The position numbers and the translations under genes were made by a program. The notes beneath the pieces were generated by a model, which had not been told where the DNA came from, searched no databases, and worked only from the letters and a program-made list of their open reading frames with translations. 64,000 bases of DNA from the NCBI GenBank assembly GCA_024685315.1, contig JAIKVW010000030.1:1-64000 (forward strand), read 5' to 3'. Source of the stretch: Lachnospiraceae bacterium (GTDB lineage Bacteria; Bacillota; Clostridia; Lachnospirales; Lachnospiraceae). Shown here piece by piece: positions 55,969 to 64,000 of the stretch (position 1 is the stretch's first letter; the number at the start of each line of letters is the position of its first letter).

Positions 55969-56002
55969 ACCCGGAAATAACCTCGAAAAGGTTTTTTCGG
56001 GT
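55969..56002 (+). promoter_or_regulatory. Leader-RNA hairpin of the V-type ATPase operon
   Basis: ACCCGGAAATAACC (55969-55982) pairs with GGTTTTTTCGGGT (55990-56002) around a TCGAAAA loop, with one bulged T and one G-U pair. No U-run follows, so it is probably not a terminator. The leader from about 55935 to 56105 holds no open gene and no riboswitch class that I recognise; a stability or translational role is possible. Confidence 0.4.
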
Positions 56003-56105
56003 TAGTACCTGTTTATAGCTGCGCAGATCACACAGTACACTATATTGGCGCATGCAGTATCTTTGTGTGCGTCGGATATTGTATGGAAAGGAGAAGGACG
56101 AACTT

Positions 56106-56666
56106 ATGGAACTACAGATTCAGGATTTGGTTTCATCAATCCGTAAGGAAGGGATCGATGCTGCCAACTCGGAAGCGAATGCTATTCTCGCCGAAGCGAA
56201 GAATAAAGCAGACGCTCTTGTAGCAGATGCCAAAGCGGAAGCTAAACGGACACTCGAGTCCGCGGAAAAGGAAATCGGCATTCTCAAGGAGAGTGCGATT
56301 GTAAGCTCCGATCAGGCAAAGCGTGACGCGCTGCTGGCATTCAAGTCGGCTGTACAGTCTGAGTATGAGAATATCCTGTCAGGCAAGATCAATTCTTCAC
56401 TTGACGGAGAGGCTCTCGGAAAGCTGATCAGCGCAGCTGTCAAGGGAGAGGATGTCTCCGGTTATACCGCAGAGGTAGCCGAGGTCAGCGATTCCCTTAA
56501 GTCAGCTCTTGCAGAGGAGATCAAAGGCGGTCTTACCATTAAGCCTACCAAGGGCGTTCAGGCCGGTTTCCGTCTTGCTGCAAATGACGGCTCCGGTTAT
56601 TTTGACTGCACTGATGACGAGATCATGCAGATGCTGATGCCGTACTTCAGGAACCTCGCTTTCTAA
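56106..56666 (+). CDS. V-type ATPase subunit E
   Basis: A 186-residue peripheral-stalk subunit. The N-terminal half is a long charged coiled coil with alanine/lysine/glutamate repeats (SIRKEGIDAANSEANAILAEAKNKADALVADAKAEAKRTLESAEKE), the C-terminal half a small globular domain. This is the E-subunit layout. The frame is open 18 codons upstream, but the ATG at 56106 has a good SD (AGGAGAAGGA), and the resulting start is the usual one. It is first in the operon E-DUF2764-A-B-D-I-K. Confidence 0.88.
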   Translation: MELQIQDLVSSIRKEGIDAANSEANAILAEAKNKADALVADAKAEAKRTLESAEKEIGILKESAIVSSDQAKRDALLAFKSAVQSEYENILSGKINSSLDGEALGKLISAAVKGEDVSGYTAEVAEVSDSLKSALAEEIKGGLTIKPTKGVQAGFRLAANDGSGYFDCTDDEIMQMLMPYFRNLAF

Positions 56667-56678
56667 GGGGAGGTAAAC

Positions 56679-57200
56679 ATGGCTTCATATTATTATTTAA
56701 TATCTAGCCTGCCTACGCTCACATCGGACGGTGAAATGCCGATGACCTACGAAGAGTTCCTGGTATGCTGCCAGGGAAATGTCAGCGGTGAGACTTACAA
56801 ACAGCTTGAATCTCTGACACTTTCCTCAACAGAAGGCCCTCTGGTCAAAGAGTGGGCTTCTACCTACGGAACACTGATCAAGGAACTTAATTCCCAGAGA
56901 AGCATGGCTCTCGGAAAACAGTATCCGTCCGGCTTTGATAAGGACGCGACGAATACCCAGAAGGTCGCTGCAGCTCTTGCTGCGAAGAATCCTCTGGAGG
57001 CCGAGCAGCTCCTTCTTGATTATGAATTCGAGCTTCTTGATACACTGGTGGGCATGCATTTGTTTGATGATTACGTGTTATTCGGATATGCAATTAAATT
57101 AAAGCTGCTTGAGCGCAGAAGCTGTTTCGAGAAAGAAAAAGGGCAGGCTGAATTTAAACACCTGTTTGATCAGGCGCAGAAAAGCGTGTACAGCTTATAG
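56679..57200 (+). CDS. DUF2764 protein of the V-type ATPase operon (subunit C-like)
   Basis: A 173-residue protein. The start SYYYLISSLPTLTSDGEMPMTYEEFLVCC is characteristic of DUF2764, a family that replaces the subunit C gene in V/A-ATPase operons of Bacteroidetes, spirochetes and Chlamydia. It lies exactly at that position, between E and A, with a 12-base gap and an AGGGGAGGT SD. A role as the central-stalk/c-ring connector is inferred from position only. Confidence 0.8.
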   Translation: MASYYYLISSLPTLTSDGEMPMTYEEFLVCCQGNVSGETYKQLESLTLSSTEGPLVKEWASTYGTLIKELNSQRSMALGKQYPSGFDKDATNTQKVAAALAAKNPLEAEQLLLDYEFELLDTLVGMHLFDDYVLFGYAIKLKLLERRSCFEKEKGQAEFKHLFDQAQKSVYSL

Positions 57201-57209
57201 GAGAGATTA

Positions 57210-58937
57210 ATGGAAACTTTAACTGGACGTGTAACCGGAGTAAACGGAAACATGACAAAGGTCAGTTTCGAAGGCTCCGTGCGTAAAAACGAAGTTGCTT
57301 ATATCATTGTTGGTGACAAGCGCTTAAAAGGCGAGGTCATCAAGATCAGCAATGGTGAAGCCAGCCTTCAGATTTACGAGATGTCAGAGGGTATCAAAGT
57401 AGGCGATCCTGTAGAGTTTACCGGAGAGCTGATGAGCGTTGAGCTCGGCCCCGGCCTTCTGACTCAGATATATGATGGACTCCAGAACCCGCTGCCCGAT
57501 CTGGCAGAACAGTGCGGGTTCTTCCTGGAGCGCGGTGTTTATTTGAACCCTATACCGGACCGTGACTGGGAATTCACTCCCGTTGCCAAGGTCGGTGACA
57601 AGGTCGTTGCGGGCGATACGCTCGGAACCGTACCCGAGGGTATTTTCACTCACCAGATCATGGTTCCTTTTACGACCAGAGGCGAGTGGACTGTAAAATC
57701 AATCAATGAAAAAGGATCTTACAATGTAAGGTCTACCATAGCTGTTATTGATAACGGCAAGGGCGAAGAGAAGGAACTCAGCATGGTCTTCTCGCAGCCT
57801 ATCAAGAAGCCTATCACCTGCTATGAAGAGAGACTTCGTCCTGATGAGACGCTTGTAACCAAGATCCGCTGTATCGATGCGTTCCTTCCCGTTGCAAAGG
57901 GCGGTACCTTCTGCGTACCCGGACCTTTCGGCGCAGGCAAGACCGTCCTTCAGCACCTTGAGGCAAAGAACTCAGAGGCAGACGTCGTTATCGTTGCTGC
58001 ATGCGGAGAGCGTGCCGGCGAGGTCGTTGAGGTTCTTACCGAGTTCCCTGAACTCGAGGATCCCAAGACCGGACGTTCCCTGATGGAACGTACCATCATC
58101 ATCTGCAATACCTCTTCAATGCCTGTTGCTGCCCGTGAGGCATCCTGCTACACCGCAGTTACGATGGCTGAGTATTACAGGCAGATGGGACTTGACGTAC
58201 TGCTCCTTGCAGACTCTACCAGCCGTTGGGCTCAGGCGATGCGTGAGATGTCCGGACGTCTGGAGGAGATCCCCGGAGAAGAAGCATTCCCGGCATATCT
58301 CGAGTCCACCATCGCTGCATTCTACGAGCGCGCCGGCAAGGTCCGCCTCAAGGACGGCAAGATCGGTTCCGTTACGATCGGCGGTACCGTATCTCCTGCA
58401 GGCGGTAACTTCGAGGAGCCTGTTACCCAGGCGACCCTGAAGGTCGTAGGAGCTTTCCACGGACTTTCAAGAGAGCGTTCTGACGCCCGTAAGTATCCCG
58501 CTATCCACCCGATGGATTCCTGGTCACATTACGACGGCGTTGTTGACAGGGAGCGCGTTGAGAGAGCACGCAGCATCCTGATCCGCAGCAATGAAGTCAA
58601 CCAGATGATGAAGGTCGTCGGTGAGGAAGGAACCTCGTCCGAAGACTACATTATCTATCAGAAGGGCGAACTTCTGGATGCAGTATATCTGCAGCAGAAC
58701 TCCTTCGACCCGATCGACGCGGTCTGCCCGCCCGAGAGGCAGAGGATCGAGTTCGACAGGCTTTACGATGCGCTTTTGAAGTCATACAGCCTTGAAGACA
58801 AGTCGGAGATCCGTGCATTCTTCAACCAGCTCAGACAGGAATTCCTTGACTGGCACGCAACCTACTTCGAGACTCCGGAGTTCGAGGCGCAGGAGAAGAA
58901 GATCGCAGACTTTTACATGGCTAAGGCCATTGACTAG
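57210..58937 (+). CDS. V-type ATPase catalytic subunit A
   Basis: A 575-residue catalytic subunit. The P-loop is GPFGAGKT (near 237), with the A-specific insertion before it, then ACGERAGEVVEVLTEFPEL, LLLADSTSRWAQAMREMSGRL and the SPAGGNFEEPVTQ segment. These distinguish A from B. It should hydrolyse or synthesise ATP coupled to ion flow through I/K. It is separated from DUF2764 and B by 9 bases on each side, and the SD (GGAGAGAT) is good. Confidence 0.96.
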   Translation: METLTGRVTGVNGNMTKVSFEGSVRKNEVAYIIVGDKRLKGEVIKISNGEASLQIYEMSEGIKVGDPVEFTGELMSVELGPGLLTQIYDGLQNPLPDLAEQCGFFLERGVYLNPIPDRDWEFTPVAKVGDKVVAGDTLGTVPEGIFTHQIMVPFTTRGEWTVKSINEKGSYNVRSTIAVIDNGKGEEKELSMVFSQPIKKPITCYEERLRPDETLVTKIRCIDAFLPVAKGGTFCVPGPFGAGKTVLQHLEAKNSEADVVIVAACGERAGEVVEVLTEFPELEDPKTGRSLMERTIIICNTSSMPVAAREASCYTAVTMAEYYRQMGLDVLLLADSTSRWAQAMREMSGRLEEIPGEEAFPAYLESTIAAFYERAGKVRLKDGKIGSVTIGGTVSPAGGNFEEPVTQATLKVVGAFHGLSRERSDARKYPAIHPMDSWSHYDGVVDRERVERARSILIRSNEVNQMMKVVGEEGTSSEDYIIYQKGELLDAVYLQQNSFDPIDAVCPPERQRIEFDRLYDALLKSYSLEDKSEIRAFFNQLRQEFLDWHATYFETPEFEAQEKKIADFYMAKAID

Positions 58938-58946
58938 GAGGGCGAC

Positions 58947-60242
58947 ATGCAGAAGGTTTATACAAAGATTGAATCAATTGTCGGTAACGTTATCACTGTC
59001 CGCGCAGAGGGGATCCGAAACGCCGATCTGGCCCTCGTAGGCGACAGCTATGCAAGCGTTATCAAATTGGATAAAGACTTAGTTTCACTCCAGGTCTTCG
59101 CGGGCGCTCAGGGCGTCAGCACCGGAGATCCCGTCCGCTTCCTTGGAAGACCTATGATGGTATCATTTTCAGATAATCTGCTCGGCCGTATCTTCGACGG
59201 TACCGGCGTTCCGAGAGATCATGGCCCGGCTCTTACCGAGAATATGATCCCCATCGGCGGACCGTCCTTTAACCCTTCCAAGCGTACGCTGCCGAACAAG
59301 ATGATCCGTACCGGTATCCCGATGATCGATCTTTTCAACACTCTCGTAGAGAGCCAGAAGCTGCCGATCTTCTCGATCTCCGGCGAACCTTACAATGAGC
59401 TTCTTGCCCGCATCGCGATGCAGGCAGAGGTCGACGTCATCGTTCTTGGCGGCATGGGCCTTAAGTATGATGACTATCTGAAATTTAAAGAGACCCTCGA
59501 AAAGGGCGGCGCTATGAGCCACACGGTAATGTTCATTCATACCGCTGCAGACCCTATCGTTGAGTGTACGCTTGTTCCTGATATGTCACTCGCTGTTGCA
59601 GAGCAGTTCGCACTGGAAGGAAAGAAGGTTCTCGTCCTTCTCACCGATATGACGAACTTCGCAGACGCACAGAAAGAGATGGCGATCACGATGGAGCAGG
59701 TACCTTCCAACCGTGGTTACCCGGGCGACCTTTACAGCTGTCTGGCATCCCGTTATGAGAAGGCCGTTGATATCACAGGCGCAGGTTCCATCACCATCCT
59801 CGGCGTAACCACGATGCCCGGCGATGACGTAACACATCCTGTACCGGATAACACCGGATACATCACTGAGGGCCAGTACTACTTAAAGGGCGGCCACATC
59901 GAGCCTTTCGGTTCGCTGTCACGTCTGAAACAGAACGTCAACGACAAGACAAGAGATGACCACCGTGCACTCATGGATGGTATGATCAAGCTTTATGCTC
60001 AGTATAAGGAGAGTCTTGAGAAGAAGTCGATGGGCTTCATGATGACCGAGTGGGATGAGAAGCTTCTGAAATACGGTAATCTCTTCGAGACGAAGCTTAT
60101 GGACCTGAGCGTTAACATTCCTCTGGAGTCCGCTCTTGACCTTGGCTGGGAGATCCTGGCTGAGTGCTTCGAACCGAACGAGACCGGTCTTAAGACCAAC
60201 CTGATCAAGGAGAGATGGCCGAAAAAAGAGGCCCTGAGCTAA
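58947..60242 (+). CDS. V-type ATPase regulatory subunit B
   Basis: A 431-residue non-catalytic nucleotide-binding subunit. [34 protein letters not shown], in place of a P-loop, and [35 protein letters not shown] are diagnostic of B. It packs with A in the head of the ATPase. SD: GGAGGGCGAC. The D gene follows 13 bases later. Confidence 0.96.
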   Translation: MQKVYTKIESIVGNVITVRAEGIRNADLALVGDSYASVIKLDKDLVSLQVFAGAQGVSTGDPVRFLGRPMMVSFSDNLLGRIFDGTGVPRDHGPALTENMIPIGGPSFNPSKRTLPNKMIRTGIPMIDLFNTLVESQKLPIFSISGEPYNELLARIAMQAEVDVIVLGGMGLKYDDYLKFKETLEKGGAMSHTVMFIHTAADPIVECTLVPDMSLAVAEQFALEGKKVLVLLTDMTNFADAQKEMAITMEQVPSNRGYPGDLYSCLASRYEKAVDITGAGSITILGVTTMPGDDVTHPVPDNTGYITEGQYYLKGGHIEPFGSLSRLKQNVNDKTRDDHRALMDGMIKLYAQYKESLEKKSMGFMMTEWDEKLLKYGNLFETKLMDLSVNIPLESALDLGWEILAECFEPNETGLKTNLIKERWPKKEALS

Positions 60243-60255
60243 AAGGAGCTAGTCA

Positions 60256-60870
60256 ATGGCGATCAAACTAACAAAAAACGAGCAGAAGGTGCAGAAGGAC
60301 AACCTGAAGCAGTTCCAGAGATACCTTCCCACGCTGCAGCTCAAGAAACAGCAGCTGCAGAGCGTGATCATGAAGGAGAATCAGGAGCTTGCCGCCAAGG
60401 AAGCCGAACGCGCCGCCATGATCGGCAATCTGGATGACTGGGTAGCTGTTTTCGCTGAGAACAGCATCTTCGAGGAATCCAAAAAGCTCGATCATCTGGT
60501 GCAGCCGGATACGGTCATCGCCACTACGGAGAATATCGCCGGTGTCAAGGTCCCGCTCTTTAAGGAACTGACATTCAAGGATATTCCGTACAACGTAGAT
60601 GACTATCCTTTATGGGTTGATACTGCAATCGTGAAATTACGCGAGATCGCGCGGCTGGATGCTCTGGTTTCCACAATGCACAAGAGAGTCGAATGCCTGG
60701 AGAAGGAACTCCGGTCGACCTCGCAGCGTGTAAACCTGTTCGAGAAAGTAAAGATACCGGAGGCAAAGGAAAATATCCGCGTCATCGGTGTTTACCTCGG
60801 AGATCAGCAGACTAACGCAGTCGTTCGCGGTAAGATTTCCAAGAAGAAGTTAACGGGAGGAAACGCATGA
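60256..60870 (+). CDS. V-type ATPase subunit D
   Basis: A 204-residue central rotor subunit: two long helices framed by KLTKNEQKVQKDNLKQFQRYLPTLQLKKQQLQ at the N-terminus and RVECLEKELRSTSQRVNLFEKVKIPEAKENIRVI at the C-terminus. It transmits rotation between the head and the membrane ring. It ends overlapping the next gene by 4 bases (ATGA). SD: AAGGAGCT. Confidence 0.93.
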   Translation: MAIKLTKNEQKVQKDNLKQFQRYLPTLQLKKQQLQSVIMKENQELAAKEAERAAMIGNLDDWVAVFAENSIFEESKKLDHLVQPDTVIATTENIAGVKVPLFKELTFKDIPYNVDDYPLWVDTAIVKLREIARLDALVSTMHKRVECLEKELRSTSQRVNLFEKVKIPEAKENIRVIGVYLGDQQTNAVVRGKISKKKLTGGNA

Positions 60871-62699
60871 TAGAGAAAATGCAGATGGTTCATGTCGTGT
60901 CGTCCGCTTCCCGTAAGCAGGAGATGCTGGAGGGCCTTCGTGATTTAGGACTCCTTCATCTGGCTGAGAAGAAGAATCCCAGCAGGGCAAGTTCCGAAAG
61001 GTTCTCTTCTCTGTCCAGGACATCCACGGCACTTAATGAATATGCCGATAAAAAGGCAGAAAACGCACCTCTCCTTTCGGATGAAGAGTTCGAAAAGGTC
61101 TATGATGAAGTGCGTACCTCTCTGGAGCGCAAGACTTCCCTGGCTCAGGCAAAAGGAAATGCGGTCTCAGAGATAGAGAGGCTTCAGGCCTGGGGAGATT
61201 TCTCTCCGTCTGAGCTGAAGGAATTAGGCGAGGATGGCTTTGATTTCCATTTTTACCGCATGTCCACAAAGGATTTCCAGACGGCCTTAGCTGATGAGAA
61301 CGTCAAGCTGATCCGCCTGGCATCGGTTGACAAGATGGATACGGTCGCTGTCCTTGGCAAACTTCCGCCGGAATATACCTCAATGGAATTTTCCGTTCCG
61401 GAAAAGAGCATTGGAGAGCTGAGAGAAGAGATCGCAGCCTGTGACACGGAAATTGCTGAGTGTGACGAGATCCTGAAGAAAGATTCCGTTTACCAGAACA
61501 GTTTCCAGAAGGCAATGCTGAAGGCGCAGAACGAAGAGAATTTCTCTGCTGCAGACGCATCTTCAGAGAGCGACGAAGACTTCGTATGGATCTCCGGCTA
61601 CATCCCGGAAGACGACATTGAGAAATTTAAAGCAGCCGCTGCTGACAATCAGTGGGCGTGGGCGGTAGAAGATGTCGCTGACGACGACGAAAGCATTCCG
61701 ACGAAGGTGAAGTACAATAAGATGTCCAAGCTTATCAAGCCTGTGTTTGATATCCTGGGCATACTTCCGGGTTACTATGAGCAGGATATTTCCCTCTGGT
61801 TCTTCCTGTTCTTTACCCTGTTCTTCGCAATGATCATCGGTGACGGAGCTTATGGTGTGCTGATTCTGGTCGCTACGATAGTGATCTCAAAGAAGTTCAA
61901 GGTCAGGGGAAACGCGATCTTCCTTCTTTACGTCCTGTCGATAGCTACGATCGTATGGGGAGCGATAACGGGCACATGGTTTGGTATGGAAAGCGCGATG
62001 AACGTGCCTTTCCTCAAAGCGCTCGTTATACCTCAGTTCGCATCCTATCCGGAATACTTTAATCTTACGTCTACCGTTACCCAGAACAATATCATGAAGT
62101 TCTCCTTCACGATCGGCGCGATCCAGATGGCTCTGGGTTCGATACTGGCGATCAGGAAGAAGATCAAGGAGAAGAACCTCAGCTGGGTAGGAGACCTTGG
62201 ATGGGTCATCGCGATCATATGTATGTACCTGCTGGCGCTGTACCTGGTAATCGGAGACAACGTCCCGATCATTCCGGTATTCGGAGGAATCGTGGTAGCG
62301 TATCTGCTGGTCGTTCTGTTCAACGGATTTGCACCGGGCATGACGATCGGCCAGGGAATAAAAGCCAGTGTAGGCGGGTTCTTTACAATGTTCCTGAATA
62401 CGATCAGCTGCTTCGGTAACGTAATGAGTTACATCCGTCTGTTCGCGGTCGGTATGGCAGGAATAGCTATTTCACAGAGCTTTAACAACATCGGCGCCAA
62501 CCTGAAGAGCGGCCCTCTGATCGTTATGGCTATTGTGGTAGTAATCATCGGACATGCATTAAATATTGTAATGTGCTTCCTTTCAGTCGTCGTACACGGC
62601 GTCCGTCTGAACGTGTTGGAGTTCTCCGGTCAGGCCGGTCTGGAATGGACGGGAATCGCTTACGAACCATTTAAAGAAAACGAGAAAATCGTCAAATAG
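60867..62699 (+). CDS. V-type ATPase subunit I (a-subunit)
   Basis: A 610-residue membrane subunit. The N-terminal ~290 residues form the cytoplasmic arm with coiled coils; the C-terminal half has about eight membrane segments. The conserved stator arginine is in SYIRLFAVGMAGIAISQSF, a typical a/I-subunit helix. It forms the ion path with the K ring. It is translationally coupled to D by a 4-base overlap. Confidence 0.94.
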   Translation: MIEKMQMVHVVSSASRKQEMLEGLRDLGLLHLAEKKNPSRASSERFSSLSRTSTALNEYADKKAENAPLLSDEEFEKVYDEVRTSLERKTSLAQAKGNAVSEIERLQAWGDFSPSELKELGEDGFDFHFYRMSTKDFQTALADENVKLIRLASVDKMDTVAVLGKLPPEYTSMEFSVPEKSIGELREEIAACDTEIAECDEILKKDSVYQNSFQKAMLKAQNEENFSAADASSESDEDFVWISGYIPEDDIEKFKAAAADNQWAWAVEDVADDDESIPTKVKYNKMSKLIKPVFDILGILPGYYEQDISLWFFLFFTLFFAMIIGDGAYGVLILVATIVISKKFKVRGNAIFLLYVLSIATIVWGAITGTWFGMESAMNVPFLKALVIPQFASYPEYFNLTSTVTQNNIMKFSFTIGAIQMALGSILAIRKKIKEKNLSWVGDLGWVIAIICMYLLALYLVIGDNVPIIPVFGGIVVAYLLVVLFNGFAPGMTIGQGIKASVGGFFTMFLNTISCFGNVMSYIRLFAVGMAGIAISQSFNNIGANLKSGPLIVMAIVVVIIGHALNIVMCFLSVVVHGVRLNVLEFSGQAGLEWTGIAYEPFKENEKIVK

Positions 62700-62722
62700 T
62701 ATATCAGAAAAGGAGAATTACT

Positions 62723-63154
62723 ATGAATATTGCTTTTGTTGGTATGGCTGCCGCCCTCGGATTATCAGCAGCTGGTTCTGCATTTGGCGCAGGTTACGCC
62801 GGAATGTCATCTGTTGGCGCATGGAAAAAATGTTATGCAAGTGGTAAGCCTGCTCCGTTCATCATGATCGCGTTCTCAGGCGCACCTCTTACGCAGACCA
62901 TTTACGGTTTCCTGCTTATGAACTTCATCTCCAGCTCGGGATGCGATGCAGGAATGGCTCTCGGCGTTGGCCTCTTCGGCGGACTTGCAATCGGTCTTTC
63001 CGCTCTGTTCCAGGGCAGATGCGCAGCTGCAGCATCTGATGCGCTCGGTTCAACCGGCAAAGGTACTGCGAACTACTTCATCGTCATCGGTGTCGTAGAG
63101 ACGGTAGCACTGTTCACGCTGGTATTCAGCTTACTGCTGCTGAATGCAGGCTAA
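62723..63154 (+). CDS. V-type ATPase proteolipid subunit K with sodium-type ligands
   Basis: A 143-residue duplicated c-subunit with four membrane helices (two hairpins). Compared by eye with Enterococcus NtpK, the side chains that hold Na+ are present: Thr57-Gln58 (PLTQTIYGF), Gln97 (FQGRCAAAAS) and Glu126 (VVETVALF); the backbone position Leu61 of NtpK is Ala here. Proton-specific rings often lack this set. The ring would therefore move Na+, although this is inferred. SD: AAAGGAGAA. It ends the operon before a strong terminator. Confidence 0.93.
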   Translation: MNIAFVGMAAALGLSAAGSAFGAGYAGMSSVGAWKKCYASGKPAPFIMIAFSGAPLTQTIYGFLLMNFISSSGCDAGMALGVGLFGGLAIGLSALFQGRCAAAASDALGSTGKGTANYFIVIGVVETVALFTLVFSLLLLNAG

Positions 63155-63174
63155 TAAATAAAGTTATTGTTAAA

Positions 63175-63206
63175 GCTGCCGGGCGGACTTCGCCCGGCAG
63201 CCTTTT
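63175..63206 (+). terminator. Terminator of the V-type ATPase operon
   Basis: GCTGCCGGGCG (63175-63185) and CGCCCGGCAGC (63191-63201) form a perfect 11-base stem with a 5-base loop, followed by CTTTT. Confidence 0.88.
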
Positions 63207-63234
63207 GGGTTAAAAAAAACATACAGGAGATATC

Positions 63235-63882
63235 ATGGGCAGAACGGTTTTTGAAGACAGGAGAAGTGAACTGGTCGCGCAGAAAGTAATCCGGAACCTT
63301 GAAAAACGCCATATGCAGGCCTTCTACGCAAAAGACGGGGCAGAAGCTCTCGAGAAAGCTCTTTCCCTTATCCCGGAAGGCAGCAGCGTAGGCTGGGGCG
63401 GCAGCATGTCGATCGAGCAGATCGGCCTGAAGGACGCCGTCCGGCAGGGAAATTACACAGCGATCGACAGAGATACCGCAGCAGATCCCGCAGAACGCTC
63501 CAGGCTCATGAGAGAGTGCCTTTCCGCGGATGTATTCCTGATGAGCACCAACGCTCTCTCGGAAGACGGACAGCTCGTTAATCTGGACGGGCTCGGCAAC
63601 CGTGTCGCGGCGCTCTGTTTCGGGCCCGGATCCGTGATCGTAATCGCAGGGATGAATAAGCTCGCGAAAACATTGGATGACGCCGTATCGAGGGTTCGCA
63701 ATTATGCCGCTCCGGTAAACCTGCAGCGCTTTGAAGGGAACAGGACCGCGTGCAGGGAGACAGGTTCCTGCGCTGACTGCATAATGGACGGCTGCCTCTG
63801 CAGCCAGCTGGTGATAACGCGCAACTGCTTCCCGGCAGGAAGGATCAAAGTCATCCTCGTGGGAGAGGAGCTTGGATTCTGA
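63235..63882 (+). CDS. LUD-domain protein (LutC/YkgG-like, DUF1121)
   Basis: A 215-residue protein of the lactate-utilisation LUD family. The N-terminal NLEKRHMQAFYAKDGAEALEKALSLIPEGSSVGWGGSMSIEQIGL and the GPGSVIVIAGMNKLAKTLDDAVSRVRNYAAP segments are typical. A cysteine-rich stretch (TACRETGSCADCIMDGCLCSQ) near residues 165-185 may bind a metal or Fe-S centre. It acts alone here, without LutA or LutB. Its substrate is unknown. SD: AGGAGAT. It starts 29 bases after the ATPase terminator. Confidence 0.88.
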   Translation: MGRTVFEDRRSELVAQKVIRNLEKRHMQAFYAKDGAEALEKALSLIPEGSSVGWGGSMSIEQIGLKDAVRQGNYTAIDRDTAADPAERSRLMRECLSADVFLMSTNALSEDGQLVNLDGLGNRVAALCFGPGSVIVIAGMNKLAKTLDDAVSRVRNYAAPVNLQRFEGNRTACRETGSCADCIMDGCLCSQLVITRNCFPAGRIKVILVGEELGF

Positions 63883-63905
63883 AGAAAAAACAGGATAATT
63901 ATTAT

Positions 63906-63938
63906 TTGAAAAAGCACCCGCAGAGGGTGCTTTTTCAA
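63906..63938 (+). terminator. Terminator after the LUD-domain gene
   Basis: TTGAAAAAGCACCC (63906-63919) pairs perfectly with GGGTGCTTTTTCAA (63925-63938) around GCAGA, with TTTTT in the 3' arm. The remaining 62 bases hold a TATAAT at 63950-63955 without a clear -35, probably the promoter of the next gene outside the window. Confidence 0.85.
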
Positions 63939-64000
63939 TGTATTTGTGATATAATATAGCCAAATGCTGTACAATCCCCCAGAATGCCGTTTTGGTGTTC

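Noticed and set aside
55929..56105. Known riboswitch in the V-ATPase leader
   Set aside because: No conserved core of any riboswitch class that I can recall is visible, only one hairpin.

Overview
The window looks like chromosomal DNA of a mid-GC Clostridia bacterium, most likely Lachnospiraceae. Support for this: low-GC-Gram-positive style SD sequences (AGGAGG), lipoproteins with lipoboxes, the HprK/Crh/WhiA/RapZ module, a DUF6145-like gene beside coaX and dusB, a DegV protein, a MurB-RapZ-WhiA-DnaE-PfkA gene order, and short-chain fatty-acid/CoA-transferase genes. Coding density is very high. There are no tRNA, rRNA, CRISPR or intact mobile elements.

Layout. 1-6.5 kb: prfA, two class I/II aminotransferases (one HisC-like), a nuclease-helicase of the Rad3/DinG type and a flavin reductase. 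6.6-9.8 kb: a lipoprotein in which a TAXI solute-binding domain is fused to a complete GltS glutamate symporter, a tiny acidic protein and a DUF1461 membrane protein. 9.8-13.2 kb: a solitary carB with a promoter that carries a strong ARG-box match. 13.2-16 kb: a zinc-ribbon membrane protein, a small GNAT protein and an SPFH protein. 16-19 kb: a TrpXYZ-like ABC importer whose promoter spacer is a perfect palindrome. 19-25.2 kb: DegV, a MerR regulator, an XRE protein with serine-rich linkers, a beta-lactamase-like hydrolase, an AT-richer odd stretch and an amidohydrolase. 25.2-31.2 kb: a frameshifted MATE gene, an orphan ZnuA-like lipoprotein and a heterodimeric ABC exporter, all tightly overlapped. 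31.2-35.6 kb: an SF0329-like protein, pyroglutamyl peptidase, endonuclease III, a type II pantothenate-kinase-like protein paired with a possible ADP-ribosyltransferase-fold protein, and a SEC-C methionine aminopeptidase. 35.7-52.2 kb: housekeeping (ftsH, uvrC, hprK, ROK kinase, murB, rapZ, whiA, crh-like HPr, dnaE, pfkA, SpoU methyltransferase, DUF6145-like, coaX-like, dusB). 52.3-55.8 kb: AtoE, a PaaI thioesterase and a CoA-transferase. 56-63.2 kb: a V/A-type ATPase operon of the E-DUF2764-A-B-D-I-K type. 63.2-63.9 kb: a LUD-domain protein.

How the genes fit together. HprK and the downstream HPr-like protein, which has Ser46 but no His15, form a Crh-type regulatory pair next to RapZ and WhiA. 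The c-subunit of the V-ATPase keeps the side chains that bind sodium in Enterococcus NtpK, so a sodium-motive force is plausible; GltS symporters are sodium coupled, so the TAXI-GltS fusion would draw on the same ion. The coaX homologue has lost several active-site residues while a type II pantothenate-kinase-like gene with its key residues lies 17 kb away, which suggests that the latter does the kinase work.

Most novel signals: the TAXI-GltS fusion; the PanK II/ART-like pair; the active-site-divergent CoaX; the palindromic promoter of the TrpXYZ-like operon; and the ARG box on an orphan carB.
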